Positions 7,686 through 16,502 of a stretch of DNA of 64,000 nt are shown here, in pieces. Each line of letters starts with the position of its first letter. Position 1 is the stretch's first letter. The notes beneath the pieces were generated by a model. The model saw nothing but the letters and a program-made list of their open reading frames with translations, had not been told where the DNA came from and did no database searches. The position numbers and the translations under genes were made by a program. This DNA is from Gemmatimonadota bacterium (GTDB lineage Bacteria; Gemmatimonadota; Gemmatimonadetes; Longimicrobiales; Gaopeijiaceae): the NCBI GenBank assembly GCA_012960225.1, contig DUBS01000004.1, positions 1-64,000 on the forward strand. Reading direction: 5' to 3'.

Positions 7686-9118
7686 ACTGAGTGCTTCTGT
7701 CTTTCAAAAAGTCCGGCGAAAGAGCCGGCCACAAATGTCACAACAGATCCCACAAGCACGTACCAGGGCCAAGCCATCTCATTTCGCAGGATTGTCACAG
7801 TGCCGATCCCAACTACTACGCCAATTATCACAGCGACCTGACCCGGACGCTTAGTGAAAATACCGAGTGCGAAGGCACCCAAGAGTCCTCCATATACAAG
7901 GGATGCGATTCCCAGTGCTACTTCGACCGCAGTTGTGCCCGTAGACAGTGGGATGAAAAGCACGGCGCCACAGGTCAGTAATCCAGCCCACACGAGCGTG
8001 AAAACCTTGCCTGCCCTTAGGATTCTGCCTTCATCATCGCGAGCACCTACAAGCGGCGCCCAGTAATCATATGCCGTAGCAGAGGCGAGTGAATTGATTG
8101 AGGACGATAGAGAAGACATGGCTGCGGCAAAGACCCCAGCAATCAGTAGGCCGGTGATCCCTGGCGGGAGTTGTTCGACGATGAAGAGTGCAAAGATTTC
8201 ATCCGTAGAATCAAACGAGCGTCCTTGGTAGAAAGCCCAGAGTCCTAGTCCCACCATGAGAAAGAGAAAGAACTGAAACATGACAGCAATTCCGCTACCG
8301 ATGAGGGCCTTTTGTGCTGCCTGGCGATCACGGCATGTCAGGAGCCGCTGAACAATCAACTGGTCGGTTCCATGAGACGCCATCGTAAAAACGGCCCCTC
8401 CAAAAATACCAGCCCACAGCGTATAGGCCGTCATACGGTCAAGCGATAGGTCAAGCATAGCCAGTTTACCTTCGGGGGCTGCACTAGCGAGCACCGATGA
8501 CCAACCACCCGGGACAAGAGCTTGAATGCCTGCGACTGCGACTAGGGCACCAAATAGGTAGAGCATCATTTGGGCGGCATCCACCCACACAACAGCTTTG
8601 ATACCTCCAAGATACGTGTAAATCAGCGTGAGAACCCCAATCACGATAATTGAGGCGGCGTAGGGCCACCCGGTGATCAATGCCAGAGGAATCGCGGTCG
8701 CAAAAAGCCGAACCGAGTCAGCTAGTAAGCGGGTCACCATAAAGATGGCTGATGTGAAACGCCTCACCCCAAGCCCGAAACGCTCTTCTAGCAGGGCGTA
8801 AGCAGTCGTCAATGATCCAGCGTAATAGGCCGGAAGCAGGAATGCTGATACAAAGATTCGCCCTAGCAGATACCCGAAGGTCAACTGAAGGAAGACCAGG
8901 CTCCCCGAGTATGCGACACCGGGGATACTCAGAAACGTAAGGGTACTAGTCTCGGTAGCTACGACTGAGAGCATTACCGCTATCCACGGTAATGAGCGAC
9001 TCCCAAGAAAGTAATCCGTTCCACCTTTGTGTCCTCGCCCAAGCCAGGCACCCCAAATCGTGATTCCTCCGAGATAGGTAATCAGGACTGCGAAATCGAG
9101 TGTCGTGAAGCCGGTCAA
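7682..9118 (-). CDS. Sodium:solute symporter (SSS family)
   Basis: Inner-membrane Na+-coupled transporter of the SSS family, 478 residues with about 13 hydrophobic helices. Family features are GSRSLPWIAVMLSVVATETS near the N-terminus (helix 1-2 region), YLGGIKAVVWVDAAQMMLY, and MSSLSSSINSLASATAYDYW with the Ser-rich sodium-site helix. The start is TTG, seven bases after AGGA. It lies between the NagZ-serine hydrolase fusion upstream and the amino-sugar kinase downstream, whose start it overlaps. The position suggests uptake of GlcNAc, MurNAc or a related peptidoglycan fragment, which would replace the PTS transporter MurP used by Bacillus. The substrate is inference from neighbours only. Confidence 0.9.
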   Translation of the reverse strand: MTGFTTLDFAVLITYLGGITIWGAWLGRGHKGGTDYFLGSRSLPWIAVMLSVVATETSTLTFLSIPGVAYSGSLVFLQLTFGYLLGRIFVSAFLLPAYYAGSLTTAYALLEERFGLGVRRFTSAIFMVTRLLADSVRLFATAIPLALITGWPYAASIIVIGVLTLIYTYLGGIKAVVWVDAAQMMLYLFGALVAVAGIQALVPGGWSSVLASAAPEGKLAMLDLSLDRMTAYTLWAGIFGGAVFTMASHGTDQLIVQRLLTCRDRQAAQKALIGSGIAVMFQFFLFLMVGLGLWAFYQGRSFDSTDEIFALFIVEQLPPGITGLLIAGVFAAAMSSLSSSINSLASATAYDYWAPLVGARDDEGRILRAGKVFTLVWAGLLTCGAVLFIPLSTGTTAVEVALGIASLVYGGLLGAFALGIFTKRPGQVAVIIGVVVGIGTVTILRNEMAWPWYVLVGSVVTFVAGSFAGLFERQKHSV

Positions 9119-9212
9119 GAGATGTCCTTAAGCACGCTTCATGGCCTAGGAACCATGAGCCACTGATTGCTGACCAAGACCCTATAGGTGGGTGGACCCG
9201 AGTCGAGAAGGG

Positions 9213-12200
9213 TCACGGAATCCGCTTTCTAATCGACTGGTCTGTGATCGCTAACGCGGCAGCAGCATGCACCGCCCTGCGAAGTGGGATGTGCTTCTGG
9301 TTGTCGCGAGTTGGGTGTACTCGGTTGGTGAGAAGAATCACCCAAAGGTCTAGCTCAGGATCGAGCCAGATGGACGTTCCAGTGTAACCAGTATGTCCAA
9401 ACGCACTAGAGGTCAGGTAATCCCCGCCGGAAGACCGCTCTGAGGGAGTGTCCCACCCAAGTGCACGAAAGGATGTCCCGTCGTAGCGTCTTGTGAACAG
9501 ATCAACCACGTCCTGTTCAACAATGCGGTGCTGTTCGAGGCGCGCTACGGGGCATGGCTCTCCCAGACTTTGGGTTGGGTTGCAAGCTGGACTCATACCC
9601 CCATTGAGTAGCATACGAGCGAAGACAGAAAGATCGACAACCGTGCTAAAGAGGCCCGCATGCCCTGCTACACCCCCTGATGCATCAGCGTTCTCATCAT
9701 GTACTCGACCCCATACCAGTTCCTTGCGCCAAAGCGTGTCTAGTTCTGTGGCCGCGATGCGTGGTCGTAGGAAGGTTTCGGGACGGTACCTTGTCTCGCG
9801 CATACCAAGTGGATTCCACAATCGATCAGAAAGAAAGACATCGAGAGACTGCTGAGTGACTTCCTCGATCACCCATGCCAGTGTCATGATCCCAATGTCT
9901 GAGTAGACAGTTTCTACCCCAGGATTGATGTCGAGCATTTCGTCGGCAGCTGCGCGCTTATAGTCATCAACTCCCTGATGGTCGAAGAACCAGCGCCGGA
10001 AAGGTGGCAGGCCAGAACGATGAAGTAGCAATTGGCGCACAGTGATTTCATTCTTTCGCTCGTCTCCGCTGGACCACCACGGCAGATACGAGACGACCAT
10101 CGCGTCGAGGTCCAACCGACCCTCTCCCACAAGGATCATCGCGGCAGTCGTCGTACCAACAACTTTCGAGACTGAAGCTAGATCCCAGAGCGATGTCGAA
10201 GTCACGGGACGCCCACTCCCGTATGCTAGTTCACCAAAAGCACCCACGGATACCAAGCGTCCATGACGCCCAATCGCGAGCGCAGCACCTGAAGCGGCGG
10301 AGTCAGCCAGTGCTACCCTGATGATTGAATCAACCTTAGCAAGTCCATCAGCTGACATTCCTACAGTCGACGGATCAGCTAGGGTTTGCTCCTGTCCGAA
10401 TGGACCAGGCCCTCGCTCACGTTCGACGATGCCAGCAGCAGCTAGAGGGTCCTCGATTGTCCTTGAGACGACTCGGGTCATCACTTTCGGACGATCCAGG
10501 CCCTCACCAATTCTGTGAGCTGGTGGAAGGGGAATGGGTAGTCGACCTGAGATCTTCTCTTCGCCGAAAAGAGCTGCCACGGCTGCGCGTTGCGACACTT
10601 CCCGATCTCCCCATGCGATCAAGTAGCTTCCCACACTCGGCAATGCACGAAGAAGGTAAGGGCTAGCAAAGGATAACAAGATCGTGGGTCTTTGAGTGGT
10701 ACTCCCTTCCACGAGCCCCCTGAAAGCTTCCGGAAGTGCTTCCGGCCCTGAGCCAACTGAAGGAGGCACGTACACACTTACGATGAGCCGATCAGCATTA
10801 GACAGACTATTCTCAGCAGCAGCATAAGCTTCAGGGCTGCTGCGCTCGTCCAATAATACTTGGGTCACGTCTGGCATGCGTGCCAGTAGTCCCTCGGAGA
10901 AAGATCGATTCGCCCACAGCCAGGTCGACGGAGCATACCGAATATGCACGGTCAACGACGGATGATCGGGATTAATAGGAATCAGCCGCTCGTTATCACT
11001 CACGAGGGTGATAGAGCGAGCAGCGACTGAGTCAGCGAAAGCAAGATGGGGACCTGAGCCAACAACCTCGTCCACTGCATCAAGTGATACAGTCCGACCA
11101 AGGTGCAGCCCCAGCTTTGCTTTCATTTCGAGGATTCTCCGGACTGATTCCTCGATCTTGAACCGGGTCAGACGTCCGCTTTCAATCGCCCTCACAACCG
11201 CACTAATCGATGTCGAGACATCCTTTGGTGAAAGAAGCACATCTGCACCTGCCTCCAACGCACGGACAGAAGCTTCACCGATTCCGTAAGCCTCTGTAAT
11301 CGCTCGCATCGTTAGCGCGTCAGTGAATAGCAGTCCGTCAAATCCCAAGTCATCCCTGAGCAACCCTGTCATGATCTCAGGTGATAGCGTTGCCGGCACT
11401 GCATTTGGACCCAATAGACCTGGAAGTGAGACGTGTGCCGTCATGATCGCATCCACGCCTTCTCTGATAGCTCGAGCGAAAGGCAGAAGCTCGAGCGTGT
11501 CGAGTCGTGCTCGGTCCGCTTCTATAACCGGCAGACCTACATGAGAATCGACAGATGTGTCACCATGTCCTGGGAAATGCTTGCCTGTCGTGAAAGCTCC
11601 ACCGTCTCTCGCGCCTCGCACAAAGGCTGCACCCAAGCGAGCTACAAGGTTTGGATCTGCCCCGAAGGAACGAGAAGCAATGACAGGGTTTTCAGGGTTG
11701 TTGTTGACATCTAAAACAGGTGCAAACAATACATGCACACCGGTCGCTCTCGCTTCCCTGGCAGTGATACGCCCGTACTCATACGCAAAGCGCTCGTCTC
11801 CAACTGCACCAAACGCCATAGTGGGCGGAAATGCCGTCCCGCCTCCCTGAGGCAGCATTGAGGGGAGAGCGTACGATCCGTTGATCCTCATCCCGGGGCC
11901 ACCATTCTCGAAGTCGGCCGTAACCAGGAGGGGTATTTCTGCAAGCTCTTGTAGTGCATTGAGCTTTGCAACGTACGCGTGCGGAGTACCGATAGAGGGT
12001 GATACTCCCCCTATCTGATCTTCGATGATCCAACGCTCAAGGGGCTCGAAGTCAGGACTGGAAGGAGAAACATACCCGCCAGGTATCCACTCAATTACAA
12101 GTTGGCTTACAAGTTTTTCAAGTGTGAGAGCTCGAATAGTTTCTTCAACCCACTGGCGGGCAGCAGTGCCGAGGTCACCTATAGCCTGAACTGGCACGGG

Positions 12201-12296
12201 GCTAGCGACACTGTTAGGTCCACACCCCAAGAATGCCAGGATGGCTAGGAGTGCAATCGATAAGCGCCCTTTAGCGAGAATCCTAATCTCTATCAT
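9213..12296 (-). CDS. NagZ-type GH3 glycosidase fused to a serine hydrolase (AmiE/beta-lactamase type)
   Basis: Two-enzyme fusion of 1027 residues. The first part (about 45-400) is a GH3 beta-N-acetylhexosaminidase: the NagZ acid/base loop KHFPGHGDTSVDSH is at 239-252 and the nucleophile Asp326 is in LLFTDALTM. A GH3 C-terminal-type domain follows (about 420-600). The second part (about 640-1010) is a class C beta-lactamase-like serine hydrolase: SVSK at 708-711 (catalytic Ser and Lys), YSD at 798-800, and an HTGYTG block near the end. A hydrophobic N-terminus ending at Cys25 (LAFLGC) suggests a lipoprotein. In Bacillus subtilis NagZ and the amidase AmiE are separate neighbours that strip GlcNAc and then the peptide from muropeptides. 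Their fusion here points to the same joint work. ATG start, overlapping the upstream nagZ by 14 bases. Confidence 0.9.
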   Translation of the reverse strand: MIEIRILAKGRLSIALLAILAFLGCGPNSVASPVPVQAIGDLGTAARQWVEETIRALTLEKLVSQLVIEWIPGGYVSPSSPDFEPLERWIIEDQIGGVSPSIGTPHAYVAKLNALQELAEIPLLVTADFENGGPGMRINGSYALPSMLPQGGGTAFPPTMAFGAVGDERFAYEYGRITAREARATGVHVLFAPVLDVNNNPENPVIASRSFGADPNLVARLGAAFVRGARDGGAFTTGKHFPGHGDTSVDSHVGLPVIEADRARLDTLELLPFARAIREGVDAIMTAHVSLPGLLGPNAVPATLSPEIMTGLLRDDLGFDGLLFTDALTMRAITEAYGIGEASVRALEAGADVLLSPKDVSTSISAVVRAIESGRLTRFKIEESVRRILEMKAKLGLHLGRTVSLDAVDEVVGSGPHLAFADSVAARSITLVSDNERLIPINPDHPSLTVHIRYAPSTWLWANRSFSEGLLARMPDVTQVLLDERSSPEAYAAAENSLSNADRLIVSVYVPPSVGSGPEALPEAFRGLVEGSTTQRPTILLSFASPYLLRALPSVGSYLIAWGDREVSQRAAVAALFGEEKISGRLPIPLPPAHRIGEGLDRPKVMTRVVSRTIEDPLAAAGIVERERGPGPFGQEQTLADPSTVGMSADGLAKVDSIIRVALADSAASGAALAIGRHGRLVSVGAFGELAYGSGRPVTSTSLWDLASVSKVVGTTTAAMILVGEGRLDLDAMVVSYLPWWSSGDERKNEITVRQLLLHRSGLPPFRRWFFDHQGVDDYKRAAADEMLDINPGVETVYSDIGIMTLAWVIEEVTQQSLDVFLSDRLWNPLGMRETRYRPETFLRPRIAATELDTLWRKELVWGRVHDENADASGGVAGHAGLFSTVVDLSVFARMLLNGGMSPACNPTQSLGEPCPVARLEQHRIVEQDVVDLFTRRYDGTSFRALGWDTPSERSSGGDYLTSSAFGHTGYTGTSIWLDPELDLWVILLTNRVHPTRDNQKHIPLRRAVHAAAALAITDQSIRKRIP

Positions 12297-14208
12297 TTCC
12301 AGTCAGCTTTTTTGGAATCATAATCCCGTCCCCCATCTCATAGAGCGGCGGAATCCGCGTGGGCACCCGTCCAGAGATCTCAATTTCACCGAAAAGCGCT
12401 TGGGCAGCAGCGGTTTGGCTGGCCTCCGAACCACTCCAGGCTAACATGTACGCTCGGACGTCAGGGAGTTCGGTAATGAGGTACGGATTCCCAAATGAAA
12501 CGACGATGTGCGGGACACCGATTTCAGTGAGCTGCCCTGCAAAATCGACAACCTCTTCGGGTAACGCGAGCGAACCCGATTGAGAAAATGCCGTCACATA
12601 GGTACTCAAGATCACAAGTGCCTGCTGGCGTGCCTGTCTCAGAAGAGACTCATAGAGAGCGGGTCCTGAATCAACATCTAAACCGGCTGTGGTAAGTCGA
12701 GGATACGTCTGCCTCAGTCGTGCATTGAAATAGCGTCCGGCAAGTACATCCGAGGTTCTGCGAAAAGATACGGACATGACCCGAGCCGAGCGCGTACCTA
12801 GGAGAGGTAAGAGGTTACCGCCATTATGTAGAAGCGTGATCGAGCGCTCCGCTATCTCGGCAGCAACTTGGGTGTGAGCGGGAATACCGACCACCTGACC
12901 GATTTGATCGATCTGAACTACGCGGTCCGTATCCAGGCCCATCTGTTTTTTTGTTTCTAAGATTCGGCGGACAGATGCGTCAATGCGGCTAGCATCAATG
13001 CGGCCAGATTCAACCGCGACCGCGATGCCCTCCACTGCCCTCTCGACTGACGGAGGCATAAGAATGACGTCAGCGCCAGCCTCGATCGCCCTGACAGATG
13101 CCTCTTCTGGACCGTATCCACGTGATATGGCACTCATGTCCATCGCATCGGTAAACAGCAACCCATCGAATTCCATCTCATCACGCAAAAGATCAGTGAG
13201 CACCGCAGATGAGAGGGTAGACGGGTCGCCAACTCCTCCATCCAACGACGGCACAGATATATGAGCTGTCATAACAGCCCCCATACCAGCTTCGATTGCA
13301 TGCCGGAATGGGAAAAGTTCGACGCTATCCATTCGCGCGCGCGAATGAGGAATCGCCGGTAACCCCAGATGTGAATCTATCTCGGTATCCCCGTGCCCTG
13401 GGAAGTGTTTGCCAGTTGCAATCGCTCCGTTCTCCTGAACACCGCGCACGAACGCAGCACCCAAACCCGCAACCTCCTCGGGGTTCTCCCCAAAGGAACG
13501 AACGTTGATAATCGGATTATCCGGGTTGTTGTTCACATCCAGAACTGGCGCAAACGGGATATGTATTCCTACTGCCCGTGCTTCACGTGCAGTAATACGA
13601 CCCATCTCATAAGCGAGTTGGCGATCAGCCGTGGCTCCAACGGCCATAAGTGAAGGAAAGTCCGTAGCTCCGCCCAATTCGATGGTCCCAGGCATCTGGA
13701 CGGCTCCTCGCATTCGGAACCCAGCTCCAGTCTCCAAGTCCGCCGCCACTATAAGTGGAATGTTGGAGTGTGCCTGAAAGTCGTTGAGTTTAGCCGCAAC
13801 TTCAGTGGGCGACCCGACCGACATGATCACACCACCAATGCCCTGGTCTTCGATGTACTCGAGAATCCGATCATGGCTCGGAGAACCTTCGGGCGCGAAA
13901 TCTCCGAGTACCCAAGGCATGATCAATTGCCCAATTTTTTGTCGGAGCGTCAAACCAGTCAGTGTGCGTTCTACCCACCCTTCGTCTTCAGTCTGCGCTA
14001 TTAATGCGGGACCAATGGGAGCCAGCTCAGTCGTGGGCTGTGGCTCTTCAACCTCCTGAGTCGGTACTTCAACGGGGCGCTGTTCTGGTACTACCGGATC
14101 CGGAATCGATTGGGGTGGTGACCCGCAGGAAAACAAAACGACTATCGCTGACCAGCCCGAAATCTTAAGGAGTATTGCTCGGCTGTAGGGAAAGGTTATT
14201 TGCGGCAT
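12283..14208 (-). CDS. NagZ-type beta-N-acetylhexosaminidase lipoprotein (GH3)
   Basis: Second GH3 enzyme, 641 residues, of the same kind as the first half of the fusion gene downstream. The NagZ acid/base loop KHFPGHGDTEIDSH is at 267-280 and the nucleophile Asp354 lies in LLFTDAMDM; FAPVLDVNNNPDNPIINVRS is typical NagZ. A hydrophobic stretch ends at Cys28 (VVLFSC), and a Pro/Glu-rich linker follows (about 30-70), so it is probably an outer-membrane lipoprotein. A C-terminal GH3-like domain (about 450-620) is present, which plain cytoplasmic NagZ of E. coli lacks. The gene overlaps the fusion gene by 14 bases and is divergent from namZ. Role: release of GlcNAc from peptidoglycan fragments outside the inner membrane (inference from family and context). 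Confidence 0.9.
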   Translation of the reverse strand: MPQITFPYSRAILLKISGWSAIVVLFSCGSPPQSIPDPVVPEQRPVEVPTQEVEEPQPTTELAPIGPALIAQTEDEGWVERTLTGLTLRQKIGQLIMPWVLGDFAPEGSPSHDRILEYIEDQGIGGVIMSVGSPTEVAAKLNDFQAHSNIPLIVAADLETGAGFRMRGAVQMPGTIELGGATDFPSLMAVGATADRQLAYEMGRITAREARAVGIHIPFAPVLDVNNNPDNPIINVRSFGENPEEVAGLGAAFVRGVQENGAIATGKHFPGHGDTEIDSHLGLPAIPHSRARMDSVELFPFRHAIEAGMGAVMTAHISVPSLDGGVGDPSTLSSAVLTDLLRDEMEFDGLLFTDAMDMSAISRGYGPEEASVRAIEAGADVILMPPSVERAVEGIAVAVESGRIDASRIDASVRRILETKKQMGLDTDRVVQIDQIGQVVGIPAHTQVAAEIAERSITLLHNGGNLLPLLGTRSARVMSVSFRRTSDVLAGRYFNARLRQTYPRLTTAGLDVDSGPALYESLLRQARQQALVILSTYVTAFSQSGSLALPEEVVDFAGQLTEIGVPHIVVSFGNPYLITELPDVRAYMLAWSGSEASQTAAAQALFGEIEISGRVPTRIPPLYEMGDGIMIPKKLTGNDRD

Positions 14209-14339
14209 CGCTTCAGTGACTCATGGGGTTTGGTTCCCGACGCGTTGACGAGGTTACGTGTGACCACGAAGCTTGCCCCATGAAGCTAGAAAAACGAGGG
14301 CATGATCGACGCGCAATCCTAAGCACCGGTCAAGTTAGG

Positions 14340-15620
14340 ATGACGGGGAAAGCGTCACAATCCTGTATCATCGGACTCTTCTTGGGAGCCGTCCTAACCG
14401 CATGTGGAGCTGCACCGGGAAATACCAATGACTCGGAAGTTTCAGAAAGCGAGGCAAGACAGGTCCGGAGCGGGATCGAAGTACTCCTCTCGGACTCACT
14501 CCATCTAGTCCAGGGACAGCGTGTAGGGCTCCTGACAAACCACACCGGGATCTATTGGACTAGCGATGGCACGGTGGCCAGCACGATTGATGCCTTATAC
14601 GAGGCTAGCAATGTGGACCTCGTGGCACTGTATGCACCTGAGCACGGTATTAGAGGTCAGGAGCAAGCGGGTGCGTCAATCGATAGCGGAAGAGATGAGC
14701 GCACAGGCGTACCGATCCACTCACTGTACGGTGAAGTGCGAAAACCAACCCCTGCGATGCTGGAAGGCGTCGACGTCCTTCTCTTTGATATGCAAGACAT
14801 AGGAGCTCGGTACTACACATATGTCTCCACCATGGCTCTCGCCATGGAAGCCGCCGGTGAGCAAGACATACCGTTCATCGTATTGGACCGACCCAATCCT
14901 GTGCGCGGCGACGTCGTTCAGGGCAACCTCCTAAAGCCCGGGTATGAGACATTTGTGGGCATGTATCCTGTACCGATGCGTCACGGGATGACTGTAGGCG
15001 AGCTGGCACGGCTGTACGTCGGTGAGTTCGGGCTGGAAGTCGACCTCCATGTAGTGCCACTCGACGGATGGACCAGAGATATGACGTTTGATCAGACCCA
15101 ACTTCCTTGGGTCCCGCCTTCACCGAATATGCCTTCGGTAGAAAGTGCACTTGCCTACCCGGGCACCTGCCTATTCGAAGGCACACCGATTTCGGTGGGC
15201 CGTGGGACAGATCGTGCATTTCAGTGGGTTGGAGCACCGTGGCTTGATGGCATCCGCCTCGCTGAATCACTCAACGGCTACGGAATCAACGGAGTACGGT
15301 TCGAGGCAGCCACTTTCACTCCGAGAGATGCCGGAGACCGAAAATTCGAGGGGCAGGAGGTAAGCGGCGTACTCCTTATACCTGAATCCACGGACTATGA
15401 CGCCTCGAAAGCCGCGCTAGCCATGCTTTTAGAGACATACTCGATGTCTGGCAGCAATAATTGGCTTTGGGCCGAGGCTCACTTCGATCGCTTGGCCGGG
15501 ACAGACTCGATTCGGCTCGGTATCGAGGCGGGGTTAGACTTTGCAGAGCTGACCTCTGCATGGGACTCGGAGACTCAAGCTTTTGAGCAGCTCAGAGCTC
15601 CATATTTGATTTATCGCTAA
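14340..15620 (+). CDS. namZ: NamZ-like exo-beta-N-acetylmuramidase lipoprotein (DUF1343)
   Basis: Member of DUF1343, whose Bacillus subtilis member NamZ (YbbC) cuts MurNAc from the non-reducing end of MurNAc-GlcNAc. Conserved blocks seen are YAPEHGIRG, DVLLFDMQDIGARYYTY, LDRPNPV, and PWVPPSPNMPS followed by YPGTCLFEGT and SVGRGTDRAF. The frame is open from 14223, but a start at 14340 gives a clean lipoprotein signal (IIGLFLGAVLTAC) of normal length; starts at 14223 and 14280 are alternatives, and none has a good ribosome-binding site. It is divergent from two NagZ-type genes. In Bacillus nagZ, amiE and namZ form one cluster, so the assignment to peptidoglycan-sugar salvage is well supported. 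A perfect hairpin follows about 110 bases after the stop. Confidence 0.88.
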   Translation: MTGKASQSCIIGLFLGAVLTACGAAPGNTNDSEVSESEARQVRSGIEVLLSDSLHLVQGQRVGLLTNHTGIYWTSDGTVASTIDALYEASNVDLVALYAPEHGIRGQEQAGASIDSGRDERTGVPIHSLYGEVRKPTPAMLEGVDVLLFDMQDIGARYYTYVSTMALAMEAAGEQDIPFIVLDRPNPVRGDVVQGNLLKPGYETFVGMYPVPMRHGMTVGELARLYVGEFGLEVDLHVVPLDGWTRDMTFDQTQLPWVPPSPNMPSVESALAYPGTCLFEGTPISVGRGTDRAFQWVGAPWLDGIRLAESLNGYGINGVRFEAATFTPRDAGDRKFEGQEVSGVLLIPESTDYDASKAALAMLLETYSMSGSNNWLWAEAHFDRLAGTDSIRLGIEAGLDFAELTSAWDSETQAFEQLRAPYLIYR

Positions 15621-15730
15621 CCAAGTATCTGCTTTCTGCTTACAAGACACCCCTACGACTGCGTGACAACCACGTTGCACGCCTAGCAGAATTCATATTT
15701 TCAGCGAGAAGAGACTTCTGTTGTAGCATA

Positions 15731-15775
15731 AGAAGAAACGGCACAATGCCAATTAAGCATTGTGCCGTTTCTTCT
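15731..15775. terminator. Perfect 19-bp hairpin, likely bidirectional terminator
   Basis: AGAAGAAACGGCACAATGC at 15731-15749 pairs without mismatch with 15757-15775 around a seven-base loop. The 3' arm on both strands ends in a T-rich TTTCTTCT. It stands between two convergent units, namZ (+) and the small membrane protein pair (-), as expected of a shared terminator. There is no separate long T tract beyond the stem. Confidence 0.8.
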
Positions 15776-15816
15776 AGATCCTAGGGCAAGATGCCAAGGA
15801 ACTAAAACTAAAAGCT

Positions 15817-16041
15817 CTAGCCTCGCCGATACAAAACGAGGAATAGCAACACGACGATCAAGCCCGCTACACCCTGGTCACCGAACTGTCCGACGACTTC
15901 GGCGAGGTTCTGAGTTATGTAGGAAGAACTCGGGTAGAGGATATCGACCACAATGAGCGCCGTGATGAGCGTGAGACCGAAGTCCGTTAATGACTTCGCC
16001 CAGCCACCGACAGTGCTGAGGGCTCCCATGATAGGCTCCAT
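15817..16041 (-). CDS. Small two-helix membrane protein B (unknown function)
   Basis: A 74-residue hydrophobic protein I cannot assign. It has two likely membrane segments (LTLITALIVVDILY at about 23-36 and VAGLIVVLLFLVLY at about 58-71) joined by a polar stretch with NLAEVVGQFGDQG, and ends in a basic YRRG. It is clearly paralogous to the upstream neighbour: both share the order G..AK, GL.LI, DI.YP, NL, then GLIV.LL. The ATG is six bases after AAGGAGG, a near-ideal ribosome-binding site, and a perfect terminator hairpin lies just downstream, so it is probably well expressed. The gap to the upstream paralog is 60 bases, which suggests one transcript. Confidence 0.8.
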   Translation of the reverse strand: MEPIMGALSTVGGWAKSLTDFGLTLITALIVVDILYPSSSYITQNLAEVVGQFGDQGVAGLIVVLLFLVLYRRG

Positions 16042-16101
16042 ACTGCGCCTCCTTATGTGTTAAAAAGGTCTTAAGAGACAACTACAGAAGTAAGGAGACG
16101 C

Positions 16102-16317
16102 CTAGTCGACGATCGCTAGGACCAACAGCAAGACGATAAGGCCGTTGAGGCCTGCACCTGTAAAGCTTTCAACAAAATCTCCCAGATTCGCGACGATATC
16201 CGTTGTCCCTGGGTAGAAAATATCAGCAACAAGGGCCACCGGAATAAGGGCTAAGCCCAACCCGACTATGCCTTTCGCAAGATTTCCTAACCCAGCTAGC
16301 GCGGAATTGATGTTCAT
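16102..16317 (-). CDS. Small two-helix membrane protein A (unknown function)
   Basis: A 71-residue hydrophobic protein, paralog of the gene just downstream. Two hydrophobic segments (about 13-34, GLGNLAKGIVGLGLALIPVA onwards, and 56-70, NGLIVLLLVLAIV) flank an acidic loop containing NLGDFVESFTGAG. The ATG lies behind AGGAGGGTG, again a very strong ribosome-binding site. Both proteins keep a D-I-[FL]-Y-P motif at the end of helix 1. Topology is loosely like that of VirB2-type pilins or filamentous-phage coat proteins, but no secretion or phage genes are nearby, so no function is proposed. The gene is first in a probable two-gene transcript that ends at the 15731 hairpin. Confidence 0.8.
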   Translation of the reverse strand: MNINSALAGLGNLAKGIVGLGLALIPVALVADIFYPGTTDIVANLGDFVESFTGAGLNGLIVLLLVLAIVD

Positions 16318-16361
16318 TTACACCCTCCTGTCAGAGCAGATTCTGTGAAATCCGTTACATA

Positions 16362-16391
16362 AAATTACTCTGTATTGCGGCTTAACCGCAA
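16362..16391 (-). promoter_or_regulatory. Possible sigma70 promoter with palindrome over -35
   Basis: On the minus strand TTGCGG (16391-16386) is followed after 18 bases by TAATTT (16367-16362), about 45 bases upstream of the small protein A start. The -35 is one arm of a palindrome, TTGCGG-5-CCGCAA, at 16375-16391, which could be an operator. Found by eye only. Confidence 0.35.
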
Positions 16392-16502
16392 GCTAAAATA
16401 TGAGCTAATCGCAGAGAATTCGCGTTAATAGGACGACTCCGGCCTAAATCTCAGTCCACAATCCTACCTAAATTCGCCGGAACACCTTCCGTGCAGCCAA
16501 AA

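Noticed and set aside
9213-14208. Two NagZ-type genes as a recent tandem duplication
   Set aside because: Their catalytic blocks match but the intervening sequence and domain content differ widely (fusion partner, linker), so the duplication is old.
14223-14339. Longer N-terminus for the NamZ-like protein
   Set aside because: It would put 39 polar residues with cysteines before a clean lipoprotein signal. Kept only as a less likely start.
15817-16317. Reading the two small membrane proteins as filamentous-phage coat proteins or VirB2 pilins
   Set aside because: Only a loose topology match; there is no replication, assembly, secretion or integrase gene anywhere near.
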